From positions 186,001-250,000 of the forward strand of contig JAICTZ010000003.1 of NCBI GenBank assembly GCA_025936115.1: a stretch of 64,000 nucleotides of DNA, given 5' to 3'. Within the stretch, counting starts at the first letter, position 1. Each line of letters starts with the position of its first letter. Positions 45,264 through 56,059 of this stretch are shown piece by piece. The notes below the pieces were generated by a model. It was not told the DNA's origin and made no database searches. It saw nothing but the letters and a program-made list of their open reading frames with translations. Both the position numbers and the translations under genes were made by a program. The stretch is from Polyangiaceae bacterium. GTDB taxonomy: Bacteria > Myxococcota_A > Polyangia > Polyangiales > Polyangiaceae.

Positions 45264-46208
45264 CTACGGCGCGAACGCAATCTCGTACTTGCCGGCCACG
45301 GCAGCCGGCGCGCTCGGTTTCGCTTCGGTCGGGGGAGCCGCGTCCGCGCTCGCCGCCCCGTCGCTCGGCGTCGAAGGAGCCGCCGGAGCGACGCTGCCGG
45401 TAGACGACGGCGCAGCCGTCCCCGAGCTCGGGAGCACGAGGCGCGACCCGGTCACGCCTCGCTCGCGCAGCGCGTCGCCCAAGCGCAAGAGTCGCGGGCT
45501 CGCTGCCGCCCCGCCCGACTCGCGCACGAGCACGCGCAGCGACGGATGCTCGACGCTCACCTTGCCCACGGCCGCGAGCAGGGGCGTCGCAGCAGGCGCG
45601 AGCAGCTCGCCGCCTTCGGCACCGAAGAGCACGTCGGGCTTCATCCCGACGACCACCTGTCCCTCGCGCGCGCCGAGCTCGACCGTGCCCTGCGCGAGCT
45701 CGTCCCTGAGCGCGAGCGACAGATCACGCGTCGTCGCGACGAGCTCGTCGAGCTTCTTGCCGGCGAGTTCGATATCCGCCATGCGCCGCTCGGCGATGAG
45801 CAACGTCTGAGCCAAATCCTGCTTTTCGCGGGCGAAAATCATCAAATGGTCGCCGGTGCGCGCGAGCTCGGAGCGGAGCTGCTCGACGAGCTCGACCGCC
45901 GCTTCCTTCTCTTTGGTGGCGACGGCCGTTGCGAGCTTCGATTCGGCGGTGGCGTTCTCGTCGACGTTGAGGTTCTGCTCGCGCGCCTTGAGCTCTTGCT
46001 CGAGCGTGTGAATGCGATCCATCGATGCTTCGAGCCGCTGGCGCGTGTGCTCGTGCGCTTTCGCCTCGCTTTCGGCGACGCTGCGCACCTCCTCGTAGTT
46101 CTTGGCCGGCACGCAGCCGGTAGCCGAGCTCGCGACCATGAGCACGGAGGCGGCGCGGAGCGCGCGACGGGACGTGAGCGAGAACGACGACAAACCTGTA
46201 TTTTTCAT
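45264..46208 (-). CDS. Coiled-coil OmpA-like lipoprotein
   Basis: 314 residues. Lipobox SSATGC/VP, then a coiled coil (YEEVRSVAESEAKAHEHTRQRLEASMDRIHTLEQEL, about 38-150), then a degenerate OmpA-like segment (GAEGGELLAPAATPLLAAVGKVSVEHPSLRVLV and LGDALRERGVTGSRLVLPSSG). The usual NRRV peptidoglycan motif is not clear. The C-terminus is Pro/Ala/Ser-rich. Probably an envelope tether. The PilZ gene lies just upstream on the same strand (10 nt gap). Confidence 0.75.
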   Translation of the reverse strand: MKNTGLSSFSLTSRRALRAASVLMVASSATGCVPAKNYEEVRSVAESEAKAHEHTRQRLEASMDRIHTLEQELKAREQNLNVDENATAESKLATAVATKEKEAAVELVEQLRSELARTGDHLMIFAREKQDLAQTLLIAERRMADIELAGKKLDELVATTRDLSLALRDELAQGTVELGAREGQVVVGMKPDVLFGAEGGELLAPAATPLLAAVGKVSVEHPSLRVLVRESGGAAASPRLLRLGDALRERGVTGSRLVLPSSGTAAPSSTGSVAPAAPSTPSDGAASADAAPPTEAKPSAPAAVAGKYEIAFAP

Positions 46209-46217
46209 GCTGAGCCT

Positions 46218-46553
46218 TCAGTTCAAGCGAACACCGCGGCGCGCGGCGAGATCGACGTGCTCGGCCAGCGAAAGCCGATCGGCGTCGGAGATACGAACGA
46301 AACGAAACGCTTGCTGCGAGCCGAGCGTCCACACGGGCCGCGCCAGGGCTCGCATCGGACGCAGCCGCTCCGGTAACTCGAGCTCGAGCCACACCCACAG
46401 CGGCGCGCCGACCCGTGGCAAGCCGCCGTCGACGACGATGCCCGTCGCCGACACCTCGATGCCCCGGCAGCGCAAGGACCGCGACCCCCAGCGCGCGGTC
46501 ACTCGGAAGTCAGTCCTCGCCCTCAGACCTACCTGCCGTCTTGCCGCTCTCAT
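46218..46553 (-). CDS. PilZ-domain protein
   Basis: 111 residues from the ATG at 46553. The c-di-GMP signature is present: RRQVGLRARTDF (RxxxR type) and EVSATGIVVDGGLP (D/N-x-S-xx-G-like). The next strands (GAPLWVWLELELPERLRPMRALARPVW) complete a small beta barrel. The upstream in-frame ATG at 46628 is less likely because codons between have AT-rich third positions unlike the rest. It may regulate motility or envelope processes through c-di-GMP. Confidence 0.8.
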   Translation of the reverse strand: MRAARRQVGLRARTDFRVTARWGSRSLRCRGIEVSATGIVVDGGLPRVGAPLWVWLELELPERLRPMRALARPVWTLGSQQAFRFVRISDADRLSLAEHVDLAARRGVRLN

Positions 46554-46697
46554 GTAGCGAATGGTAGGAGTCACACCTACATTTTGCAAGATCCGGCCGG
46601 TCGGCCCTGAACGCAACGACTCAAGCATTCGATTCTGCTCAATTATTCCGCGAGCCTGGAACTTGGCACTGTTGCTCGGCGGCGCCTAATTATCGGC

Positions 46698-47909
46698 ATG
46701 CTCCGCCGGATCCTCATCGCTACGGCTGCCCTCGCCGTGATGGGCGCGGCAGAGCCGCGAGCGGAGCTGCCGCCCCCGATCGACCTTTCGCGGGCGCACC
46801 TCGAGGGTTCGCACCTCGTCGCGCCGGCGGGCCACGGCGAGCTCGCCGAGCTCACGCTCGATCCGGCGCTCCAGCACGACGCCGAACGCCTCCTCGACGA
46901 AGCGCACCCGAACGCCGGCGCAGTCGTCGCCGTGGACGTGAAGAGCGGCCGCATCCTCGCGTGGGCCGAAAGACGTCACGAAGGACGCGGCCCTTCGGTC
47001 GTTACGACGCCGCACGCGCCCGCAGCGAGCGTGTTCAAGCTCGTGACGACGGCCACCTTGTTCGAGAAGACGGACATCGCGCCGTCCGAACGCGTCTGCA
47101 TCGCCGGGGGCATGCGCAGTATCGAACGCCGGCATTTGGATCCACCGCGCGACGGACAGATCACGTGCGGACCCTTCTTTCAGGCGCTCGGGCACAGCCG
47201 CAACGCCGTGTACGCGCAGCTCGCGACGCACCGACTCATGCGCGCCGATTTGGTCGAAGTCGCCGAGCGCATCGGCTTCAACGGCCGCGTGCCTTTCGAT
47301 TACAAGGCGCCCGTCGGCACGCTCGACGTGCCCTACGAAGATCTCGAATTCGCGCGGACGGCCGCGGGCTTTCGCGGCAGCACGCTCACGCCTCTCGGCG
47401 GCGCGTACCTTGCGACGGTGATCGCGACGGGCGGACTGTCTCCGCGCTTACGACTCGTCGCGCGCGCCGAAAACTACGAGCCGTCGCCCGAGCTCGAGAA
47501 CGAGGGCCGCGTGCTGCGCGCGACCACGGCGCAACGCCTCGAACGCATGATGGAAGTCACCGTGGCGAGCGGCACGGCGCGCTCGGCCTTCCACGACGAG
47601 CTCGGCCACCCGCTGCTCGGAAGCGTGCAAGTCGCGGGCAAGACGGGCACCTTGCACCCGAGCGAGGCGCAGAGTGAAGGCGTCGCGAGCTGGTTTCTCG
47701 GTTTCGCTCCAGCTCGCTCGCCCGCCATCGTCGTGAGCGTCCTGCTCGAGAACGGCAGCGTTTGGCGACGCAAGGCGGTCGAAGTGGCGCGCGACGTGCT
47801 GCGCTCCTACTTCGTCGCGCGGGGGGTCGGCGGCATTCGCGCGCCGGACTTCGGGCATCCGGACGTCGAGCTCGGCGCCGCACGCGGCCCGAGCGCCTCA
47901 CGCGAGTGA
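46698..47909 (+). CDS. Penicillin-binding transpeptidase-domain protein
   Basis: 403 residues with a signal peptide or anchor (RRILIATAALAVMGAAEPRA). The transpeptidase fold shows GAVVAVDVKSGRILAW, the SxxK serine Ser111 (ASVFKL), SxN in HSRNAVYAQLA (Ser167) and KTG at 315-317 (GKTGTLHPS). The typical D,D-transpeptidase domain is present without an N-terminal non-catalytic domain, so it may be a stand-alone carboxypeptidase-like or FtsI-type enzyme. It likely acts on peptidoglycan in the periplasm. Confidence 0.87.
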   Translation: MLRRILIATAALAVMGAAEPRAELPPPIDLSRAHLEGSHLVAPAGHGELAELTLDPALQHDAERLLDEAHPNAGAVVAVDVKSGRILAWAERRHEGRGPSVVTTPHAPAASVFKLVTTATLFEKTDIAPSERVCIAGGMRSIERRHLDPPRDGQITCGPFFQALGHSRNAVYAQLATHRLMRADLVEVAERIGFNGRVPFDYKAPVGTLDVPYEDLEFARTAAGFRGSTLTPLGGAYLATVIATGGLSPRLRLVARAENYEPSPELENEGRVLRATTAQRLERMMEVTVASGTARSAFHDELGHPLLGSVQVAGKTGTLHPSEAQSEGVASWFLGFAPARSPAIVVSVLLENGSVWRRKAVEVARDVLRSYFVARGVGGIRAPDFGHPDVELGAARGPSASRE

Positions 47910-47930
47910 CGTCACGCGACGAGCCGCGCG

Positions 47931-49682
47931 TCAGCCGCGCGAGCGCCGTCGCGCCGCGAAGCCGAGCAAGCCTGCCGCGAGCATCAACCACGCGCCCGAG
48001 CGCGCCGAACGCTCGTTGCCGATGCCGCAGCCGCTCTTCTTGGATGCATCGGTGCCGCCGTCCGAAGCGTCAGCGCCGGCGTCTACGATCGCGTTCGCCG
48101 CTGGGCCGAGCCCGTATTCGGGCAGGTCCGTCTTGAGCATCCGCGCCGCGTTGATCTGCGTGCGGCTCTTGCGCGTGAGATCCTCGGCGATCCAAATCTT
48201 GCGCAGGCCCTTGTAGTCGGGCGGCGATTTGCCCCATTTCCAGCGATCGGGCGACGCGCAATGAATCACGGGCTTCCAGTTGTGGAAGTTGTTGAAGCGT
48301 GTCTGCAGCCGATTCTTGTCGCTCGTGACGGCGAGCGAAGCCTCGCGTTTTTCGCCCTTGGGGAGCGCCGTGCCGCCGTCGAGCCCGTCGCTCTTGGCGA
48401 CGAATTTCGGGTCTTGCTCGAGCGTCTTGTCGTCGTAGCGGTAGTGGACGCGCGACAGGATGTACTTGTTGCGTCCCACGAGCGCCTTCACGGTCGCCAC
48501 GCGCTGACGATCCTCGTTGAGCTCCTTCATCCGCTGCTTCTTTTCCTTGGGCTTCAGCGGCTTGAGCATCTCCTTGTCGGCGGCCTTCTGCTCTTCCGTG
48601 AGCTCGGGCGGCTTCGGGTTCTTTTCCTCGTCGGAAACGGCGCGCTCGAACACGTCGCCGCCGAGGCTCAGAAGCTCGGAGAGCTCGTAGGGGACGGTCG
48701 CGCACGGCTCGCCGCAGCCGTCCGCGGGCCACGAGTATTCACGCAAGAAGGCCTTCGGATGCCGCTTGAGGATGGAGTCGTAAAGCGAGTTGTAAAACTC
48801 CCCCATGCGCTCCTTCACCTCGAAATCGACCTCGACGTTGGTCGGCGCCGTGATGTTCTCGTAGTTGCCGACTTCATAACGGTTCGTCGGATCGAGGGCG
48901 TACACCGTGAGCTCCTGCATGTCGTTCGCCGGCTTGTTCAAGAGGCCGAGCCGCACCGGCAACGTGTCGTACGGTTGATCGGTGTAGAAGCGGAGGGGCG
49001 AGAGCTGCGCGCGATCCGACCCGACGAGCTCGACGCGCTTGGTGTCGACCTCGGCCATCACGAACACGAGACCCTGGCTCATGTAGGGCGCGACCGCTTG
49101 TTCGGCGCCCGGCGGCACGGCGTAACCGTGCTCCTTGAGCCAGGCGACCGGAGACGCGCCGGCAGCGAGCACGGTCACCTTGTACTCGCCTTCCTTCACC
49201 TTCGGCGTCGTATCGAGCGACAGCTCCGGCGCGACTTTGCGCTCGCCGCCGCCGGGCGACGGAGCGCCGAGAAACCCGCTGCCGGAGACGCGCAGATCGC
49301 GCTGCCATTCCTGCTCGGGCGGCCCGGGATCGCACGGATCTTGCTCCCAAAACTCGTGAAAGCGCGGCGCGCTCATCTGGTTGGCGTGATCGACGAACTC
49401 GCGCTTCAGCGTCACCACGTGATCCGCCGTGACGTCCGCCGGCGCTGCGAGCACCACGACGAACGGCTCGAGCGGTCCCTGATAGTCGGGCATGACCGTG
49501 AGTACGGTCGTCGGCCCCTTCTTCATCATCACGACTTGCGTCTCGTGCACGATGGGCGGCTTGGTTTTGCCCGCCATGAAGCCGGGAAATGCCGACGCGC
49601 CGGAGGCGAGCGTCAGTGAAGCGAGGAGCAGAGAGAACCCGAGGGAATGGCGACGAAAACGCACGACGCGAGTACTTAGCAT
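47931..49682 (-). CDS. DUF2330 family secreted protein with MYXO-CTERM-type tag
   Basis: 583 residues from the ATG at 49682. The signal peptide ends at LTLASGASAF. The body (PTTVLTVMPDYQGPLEPFVVVLAAPADV, FHEFWEQDPCD, VPPGAEQAVAPYMSQGLVFVMAEVD) fits the DUF2330 family. The C-terminus SGCGIGNERSARSGAWLMLA followed by a helix and an Arg cluster (ARRRSRG) is the GC-TM-Arg tag of MYXO-CTERM-type sorting. It is probably surface-displayed. Its function is unknown. Confidence 0.85.
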   Translation of the reverse strand: MLSTRVVRFRRHSLGFSLLLASLTLASGASAFPGFMAGKTKPPIVHETQVVMMKKGPTTVLTVMPDYQGPLEPFVVVLAAPADVTADHVVTLKREFVDHANQMSAPRFHEFWEQDPCDPGPPEQEWQRDLRVSGSGFLGAPSPGGGERKVAPELSLDTTPKVKEGEYKVTVLAAGASPVAWLKEHGYAVPPGAEQAVAPYMSQGLVFVMAEVDTKRVELVGSDRAQLSPLRFYTDQPYDTLPVRLGLLNKPANDMQELTVYALDPTNRYEVGNYENITAPTNVEVDFEVKERMGEFYNSLYDSILKRHPKAFLREYSWPADGCGEPCATVPYELSELLSLGGDVFERAVSDEEKNPKPPELTEEQKAADKEMLKPLKPKEKKQRMKELNEDRQRVATVKALVGRNKYILSRVHYRYDDKTLEQDPKFVAKSDGLDGGTALPKGEKREASLAVTSDKNRLQTRFNNFHNWKPVIHCASPDRWKWGKSPPDYKGLRKIWIAEDLTRKSRTQINAARMLKTDLPEYGLGPAANAIVDAGADASDGGTDASKKSGCGIGNERSARSGAWLMLAAGLLGFAARRRSRG

Positions 49683-49741
49683 CGAATCTCCGGCGCTTGG
49701 CAAGCTCGGGGTTCGGAGAACCTGTGGTAGGGACGGGCGTC

Positions 49742-50728
49742 ATGATGCCCTCCCGAGTGCTGACGGACGAGCCCACGCAGGGCACGGGGTGGGTGCCGAC
49801 CACGCTCCGGTCCGTCGCCGTTCAGGACTGGTTCGTGTTCACTTACGCTCTGATTTTGAACCTCGCCGTCGCGGCGGCGCCCGCGGGCCCGATCCACGAT
49901 CGCTGCGCCGAGCGCGTGGGGGCCCTCCTCGCGCTCTGCGCCTTCACGCTCGTCACCGTGCGCGGGCGGCTCTTGCCGGGGACGGCCTTGCCGGCGCTCA
50001 TCTATCGCGTCGGCATCTACGGCGTCGTTCAGATCTCGTACTTTTTCTTTCGCGAGCTCTTGCCGCTCGTCAATCCGCGGAGTCTCGATCGCGAGCTCCA
50101 TTCGCTCGGCATGGGGCTCTTCGGCGCGGAGCCGGCGCTCCGTCTCGACTCCGTCGTCACGCCGGCGACGACCGAGTGGTTTGCGTTCTTTTACTTCGGA
50201 TATTTCTTCGTTCTCGCAACGCACGTGCTGCCGATTTTGTTCCTCGCCAAGGACCGGCGTCTGCTCGGCGAGTTCACCTTCGGCCTGCTCTTCATCTTCG
50301 GCGTCGGCCACACGCTCTACATGCTCGTGCCCGGCTACGGGCCGTACCGCGCCATCGCGCCGGAGTTCCACCACGCGCTACCCGGCGGGCTCTGGTACAA
50401 CGTCGTGATGGAGACGGTCGCGGAGGGCGGCGCGCTCAAGGACATTTTCCCGTCGCTCCACACGGCCGCGCCGACGTTCATCGCGCTGTATTCGTTCCGG
50501 CATCGCGCGCTGCCGCCCTACCGCTACACCTGGCCGCTCGTGCTCTTTTTCGCGGCCAACATCATCGTGGCGACGATGTTCCTGCGCTGGCACTGGCTCG
50601 TCGACGTCGTGATGGGCCTCGCCCTCGCCGTGACGAGCCAGGCCGTGAGCGTCAAAGTCACCGCGTTCGAGCTCACCCGCCGCGCGCGCGAAGGGCTCAT
50701 GCCCGTGTGGCCGCGCTTCGGACGATGA
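49742..50728 (+). CDS. Membrane PAP2-superfamily protein (phosphatidic acid phosphatase-like)
   Basis: 328 residues from the ATG at 49742, 59 bp from the divergent DUF2330 gene. Six or so membrane helices. The PAP2-type motifs FPSLHTAAPTF and RWHWLVDVVMGLAL fit the PAP2_3/inositolphosphotransferase-like branch (PSLH rather than PSGH). The charged KxxxxxxRP motif is weak. It may transfer or remove lipid phosphate head groups. Longer frames back to 49589 run into the divergent region. Confidence 0.8.
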   Translation: MMPSRVLTDEPTQGTGWVPTTLRSVAVQDWFVFTYALILNLAVAAAPAGPIHDRCAERVGALLALCAFTLVTVRGRLLPGTALPALIYRVGIYGVVQISYFFFRELLPLVNPRSLDRELHSLGMGLFGAEPALRLDSVVTPATTEWFAFFYFGYFFVLATHVLPILFLAKDRRLLGEFTFGLLFIFGVGHTLYMLVPGYGPYRAIAPEFHHALPGGLWYNVVMETVAEGGALKDIFPSLHTAAPTFIALYSFRHRALPPYRYTWPLVLFFAANIIVATMFLRWHWLVDVVMGLALAVTSQAVSVKVTAFELTRRAREGLMPVWPRFGR

Positions 50729-50755
50729 AGCGCGGCCGACTCCGGGCGAACTCGT

Positions 50756-51445
50756 CTACTTCTCGTAAACCTGCACGGCGGCGACGCCCGAGCCCTGCGA
50801 CACGGTGACGATCACCTTCATCGGCATGGGCAGCACCGAGCGATAACAGCTCCCCTTCTCGCCGATGATCGCCTGCGGGCCCACTGATTGGTCCTGAGCC
50901 ACGACGGCGGCGGGAAGGCCCGCGATCGGCATGAAGGGCGCGAGCTGGACGTCGAGGTTCTGAATCGGCGGCAGCCCGACGCCGATGACCGTGTAGCACT
51001 TGTTCGCTTGCATCTGGACCTGACCCTCGAGCGTCTGGCCCTGCTGGAACTGGCCCGCGATCGCGGAGCCCACGGGTTTGGCGCCCGGCGCGTTCTGTTG
51101 CGCGAGCGGCGCGAGCAGTTGAGTCGCCGCGGAAGCAGCCGCCGGATCGAGCGGGGTCGCGGTCGGACCCGCCGTCGCGGTTGCAACGGGCACCGGAGAG
51201 CCGGTGGGGGCCGGCGCGCCCGGAGCCGTCGCCGTGGGATAGGCCCCCGGCTGAGCGCCGGGTTGAGCTCCGGGCATCGCGCCGGGCTGAGCGCCCTGCA
51301 TCTGGCAGAACTGGCCGTCGAAGTATTGACCGGGCGGGCACTGACCTGCGCCGGGTTGGCCCGTCACGGCCTTCTTGTCACTGCCGCCGCAGGCGGGAAG
51401 AGCCATCACCAAAAGCGCGAGCCACGAACCATGTGCTTTGAGCAT
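50756..51445 (-). CDS. Pro/Ala-rich lipoprotein, unknown function
   Basis: 229 residues from the ATG at 51445, with AAGGAG upstream. Lipobox ALPAC/GG, then a Cys-containing stretch (CPPGQYFDGQFCQ), GAQPG repeats and a Pro/Thr linker. A beta domain follows (GQTLEGQVQMQANKCYTVIGVGLP, VVAQDQSVGPQAIIGEKGSCYR). No known family. It lies 28 nt from the convergent PAP2 gene and downstream of the MoeB gene. Confidence 0.7.
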   Translation of the reverse strand: MLKAHGSWLALLVMALPACGGSDKKAVTGQPGAGQCPPGQYFDGQFCQMQGAQPGAMPGAQPGAQPGAYPTATAPGAPAPTGSPVPVATATAGPTATPLDPAAASAATQLLAPLAQQNAPGAKPVGSAIAGQFQQGQTLEGQVQMQANKCYTVIGVGLPPIQNLDVQLAPFMPIAGLPAAVVAQDQSVGPQAIIGEKGSCYRSVLPMPMKVIVTVSQGSGVAAVQVYEK

Positions 51446-51550
51446 TACCGCAAAACTCCTTGATCGAACGGCCTCGAGCGAAGCGGGGACAGAGTCTACT
51501 CGGACTTCCGTTCCGAAAGCCATGCCCCCGCGAGGCGCAAAAAAGGCCGT

Positions 51551-52732
51551 TCAGTGGGGCGCGGTGCCGAGGCAGAAGCCCTCGTAGTCGATGTACTCTT
51601 TGATCGTCGGGTTCTTGCCGCAGGCAGGGCAGTTGGGATCGCGCCGCAGCTTCAACGTGCGGAACGTCATCTTCATCGAATCGTACGTGAGCAAGCGGCC
51701 CTTCAGGAGCTCGCCCTGGCCGAGGATGAGCTTGACGGCTTCCGTAGCCTGAAGGATGCCGATGAGACCGGGCAGAATGCCGAGCACGCCGGCTTCCGAG
51801 CACGACGGCGAAAGCTCGGGCGGTGGCGGTTCGGGGTAGAGGCAGCGGTAGCAAGGACCGTCCCACGGCATGAACGTCGTCACTTGGCCGTCGAAGCGGA
51901 AGATGCTGCCGTGCACGACGGGCGTCTTGTGGAACAGCGACGCGTCGTTCACGAGATAGCGCGTCGGGAAGTTGTCGCAACCGTCTACGATGACGTCCCA
52001 GCCGTCACCGAGGATGCGGTCGGCGTTCGAGCTCAGGAAGCGCTCCTTGTATTTGACGACCTTCACGTCGGGGTTGAGATCGACGAGCGCCTTTTCCGCG
52101 CTATCGACCTTTGCCATGCCGATCCGCGAGGTGGCGTGGATGATCTGGCGTTGCAGGTTCGAAGCATCGACTTCGTCGGCGTCGACGAGACCGAGCGTGC
52201 CAACGCCCGCCGCGGCGAGGTAGAGCGCCGCCGGAGCGCCGAGCCCGCCCGCGCCGAGCAGGAGCACGCGTCCTTTCAAGAGCTTCTCCTGTCCGCGCTC
52301 ACCGACCTCGGGCAAAAGGATGTGGCGCGAGTAGCGATCGAGCTGAGCCGGCGTGAGGTTCGGTGGAGTCTCGACCGGGTACCGGAGGTCCTTCCAACGC
52401 ACGAACCCGGGGTTGGCGCTCACGACGTTCGTGTAGCCGAAGTCGAGCAGCGTCTTGGCCGCGAACAGGCTCCGGTTGCCGCTCGCGCAGTACACGATGA
52501 TCTCGGCGTTCTTGTCGGGCAGCTTCTGCTCCGCCTGCGCTTCGAGATAAGCGCGCGCGATGTGGACGGCTCCAGGGATGTAGCCCGCGCGAAACTCGTC
52601 TTTTTCCCGCACATCGAGCAGCGTCACCGGGCGGGAAGCTCGGGCGTCGAAGCGGGCCTTCACCTCGTCGAGGGGCATCGTCTTCACGCTCTGACGGAGC
52701 TCGGCGAAGAGGTCGCTGTATGTCTTGGCCAT
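51551..52732 (-). CDS. Rhodanese-MoeB/ThiF fusion, sulfur-carrier adenylyltransferase
   Basis: 393 residues. Residues 1-120 are a rhodanese domain with the catalytic Cys82 (VYCASGNRS). Residues 125-380 are MoeB/ThiF: GAGGLG at 160-165, VDADEVDASNLQRQIIH, VDGCDNFPTRY, and zinc-type Cys pairs (CYRCLYP, NCPACG). It should adenylate the C-terminus of a sulfur carrier and then transfer sulfur through the rhodanese. In most fusions rhodanese is C-terminal; here it is N-terminal. No carrier protein gene lies nearby. Confidence 0.9.
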   Translation of the reverse strand: MAKTYSDLFAELRQSVKTMPLDEVKARFDARASRPVTLLDVREKDEFRAGYIPGAVHIARAYLEAQAEQKLPDKNAEIIVYCASGNRSLFAAKTLLDFGYTNVVSANPGFVRWKDLRYPVETPPNLTPAQLDRYSRHILLPEVGERGQEKLLKGRVLLLGAGGLGAPAALYLAAAGVGTLGLVDADEVDASNLQRQIIHATSRIGMAKVDSAEKALVDLNPDVKVVKYKERFLSSNADRILGDGWDVIVDGCDNFPTRYLVNDASLFHKTPVVHGSIFRFDGQVTTFMPWDGPCYRCLYPEPPPPELSPSCSEAGVLGILPGLIGILQATEAVKLILGQGELLKGRLLTYDSMKMTFRTLKLRRDPNCPACGKNPTIKEYIDYEGFCLGTAPH

Positions 52733-53002
52733 AGTTGACTTTTCCGATGTAGGAATTGAAGTAACAATCTTCAGCCGGAACCTCGCCCGGTCAAGGGGCA
52801 GTGGCGGCTGCCGCGACGGGCGGGGCGCACCGGCGAACGGGCGAGGTGTTTAGCGCGAAAACGGGCACCGGGGCACGACTCCGGGCGCAAGCTGCCGCAC
52901 TTAGGCCAATGGGCCGATGACGGGGGCTGCTACCCTGAGGGTCCACCACCACGCGTCGCCGCAGGGGGCTTCGGTGGTCTCGGAACAGGATTCAGAGCGC
53001 CT

Positions 53003-54706
<1,704 letters not shown>

Positions 54707-54913
54707 CGGCTGGTGCGCGTCTGCCACGGTGCGGACGTGCGCGGGTGGCCGCGCTGAAGCAAAGACGAAAACGGGCCGGCACTTCGCGGAGGTGGGCGTC
54801 GCCCACTATCGCGCTCGAACGACTGGAACTACTAGGCAAGCGCTAGTGATCCGAAGTAGGTACACGGCCGTACGGGCGTTCATCGTCCGCGTATCTTTCA
54901 TCCGGAGGCGTTC

Positions 54914-55990
54914 ATGTTGGTTCGAACTTTGTCCGCGCTAGTAGCTACGGCCGTCATTGCCATGTCCGCGTGTTCGAGCGATGACGACGACACACCAGCG
55001 GGAACGGGCGGCTCGGCCGGTAAACCCTCGACGGGCGGCTCGGCCGGTAAACCTTCCACGGGTGGCTCCGCCGGCGCGCCCGAGGCGGGAGGTACGGGGC
55101 TCGGCGGCGAAGGCGGAGCGACCGAGTCGCCGCTCGTTGCACGCGGCGATTACCTCGTCAATCACGTCGCTGCTTGTTCCGACTGCCACACGCCGCGCCT
55201 ACCGACGGGCGCGCCGGACATGACTCAGTACCTCGCGGGCGTTGAATGCTTCGTGAAACTGGAGAACGGCGACTGCCTGCACTCGCGCAATCTCACGAAC
55301 GACGCCACGGGCCTCAAGAACCGCACCGACGCCGAGATCAAGACCATGATCCGCGACGGCATTCGGCCAACGGACAGCGGCGACGTGCCGCTCAATCCCG
55401 TCATGCCCTACTACGTGTTCCACAACATCACCGACGAAGACATCGACGCGATCGTCGCGTTCTTGCGCACGGTCCCGGGCGTCGAGCACGACGTGCCGCC
55501 GAGCGCGGACAGCTTCGCCGTGCCCGCGGCGGCGAACCCGCTCGATCCCGACGTGATCCCCTTGCCCGCCGACGATTTCCCCGAGCACGCCAGCGCGATG
55601 CGCGGCCGCTACCTCGCGGCAGAAGCCGGCGTTTGCATCGAGTGCCACACGCAGCACGACATGACGGCGGACGTGCTCAAGCTCGACATGCTCTTCGCGG
55701 GCGGCGAAGAGTTCCCCATCGGTCTACCCGTGACGCCCGTCTCGGCGAACCTCACGTCCGACAGCGACACCGGGCTCGGCGATTGGTCGGCCGACGATAT
55801 CGTCAAGGCCCTGCTCACGGGCGTGGACGACGAAGGCAACGGCCTCTGCCCGCCGATGCCTTCGGGCCCCATGGGCGCTTTCGGCGGCCTGCATCCGGAC
55901 GACGCGCTCGATATCGCGAACTACATCAAGTCGCTGCCTCCCATCTCGAATTCGGTCGACGACATGTGTTCGTGGCCGCCCACCCCGTAA
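54914..55990 (+). CDS. Dihaem cytochrome c lipoprotein
   Basis: 358 residues. The signal ends in IAMSAC/SS and a GGSAGKPSTGGSAGKPST linker. Two CxxCH haem sites are visible: CSDCH (about 87-91) and CIECH (about 239-243), each in a class I cytochrome-c fold (YLVNHVAACSDCHTP and YLAAEAGVCIECHTQ). Distal Met candidates are in the two conserved PxMP-type loops (NPVMPYY and CPPMPSGPM). It should shuttle electrons in the periplasm or outer membrane. It interrupts the usual pilB-pilT pair and has no visible redox partner nearby. Confidence 0.88.
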   Translation: MLVRTLSALVATAVIAMSACSSDDDDTPAGTGGSAGKPSTGGSAGKPSTGGSAGAPEAGGTGLGGEGGATESPLVARGDYLVNHVAACSDCHTPRLPTGAPDMTQYLAGVECFVKLENGDCLHSRNLTNDATGLKNRTDAEIKTMIRDGIRPTDSGDVPLNPVMPYYVFHNITDEDIDAIVAFLRTVPGVEHDVPPSADSFAVPAAANPLDPDVIPLPADDFPEHASAMRGRYLAAEAGVCIECHTQHDMTADVLKLDMLFAGGEEFPIGLPVTPVSANLTSDSDTGLGDWSADDIVKALLTGVDDEGNGLCPPMPSGPMGAFGGLHPDDALDIANYIKSLPPISNSVDDMCSWPPTP

Positions 55991-56059
55991 ATCGCGCCGC
56001 ACTCGGCCTGCGCTTCATCTGGCCGGAAGGAACGGCTAACGTAATCCTTCCGGCCTCCC

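Noticed and set aside
46554..46628. Longer PilZ start
   Set aside because: Codons there have AT-rich third positions, unlike the rest of the gene.
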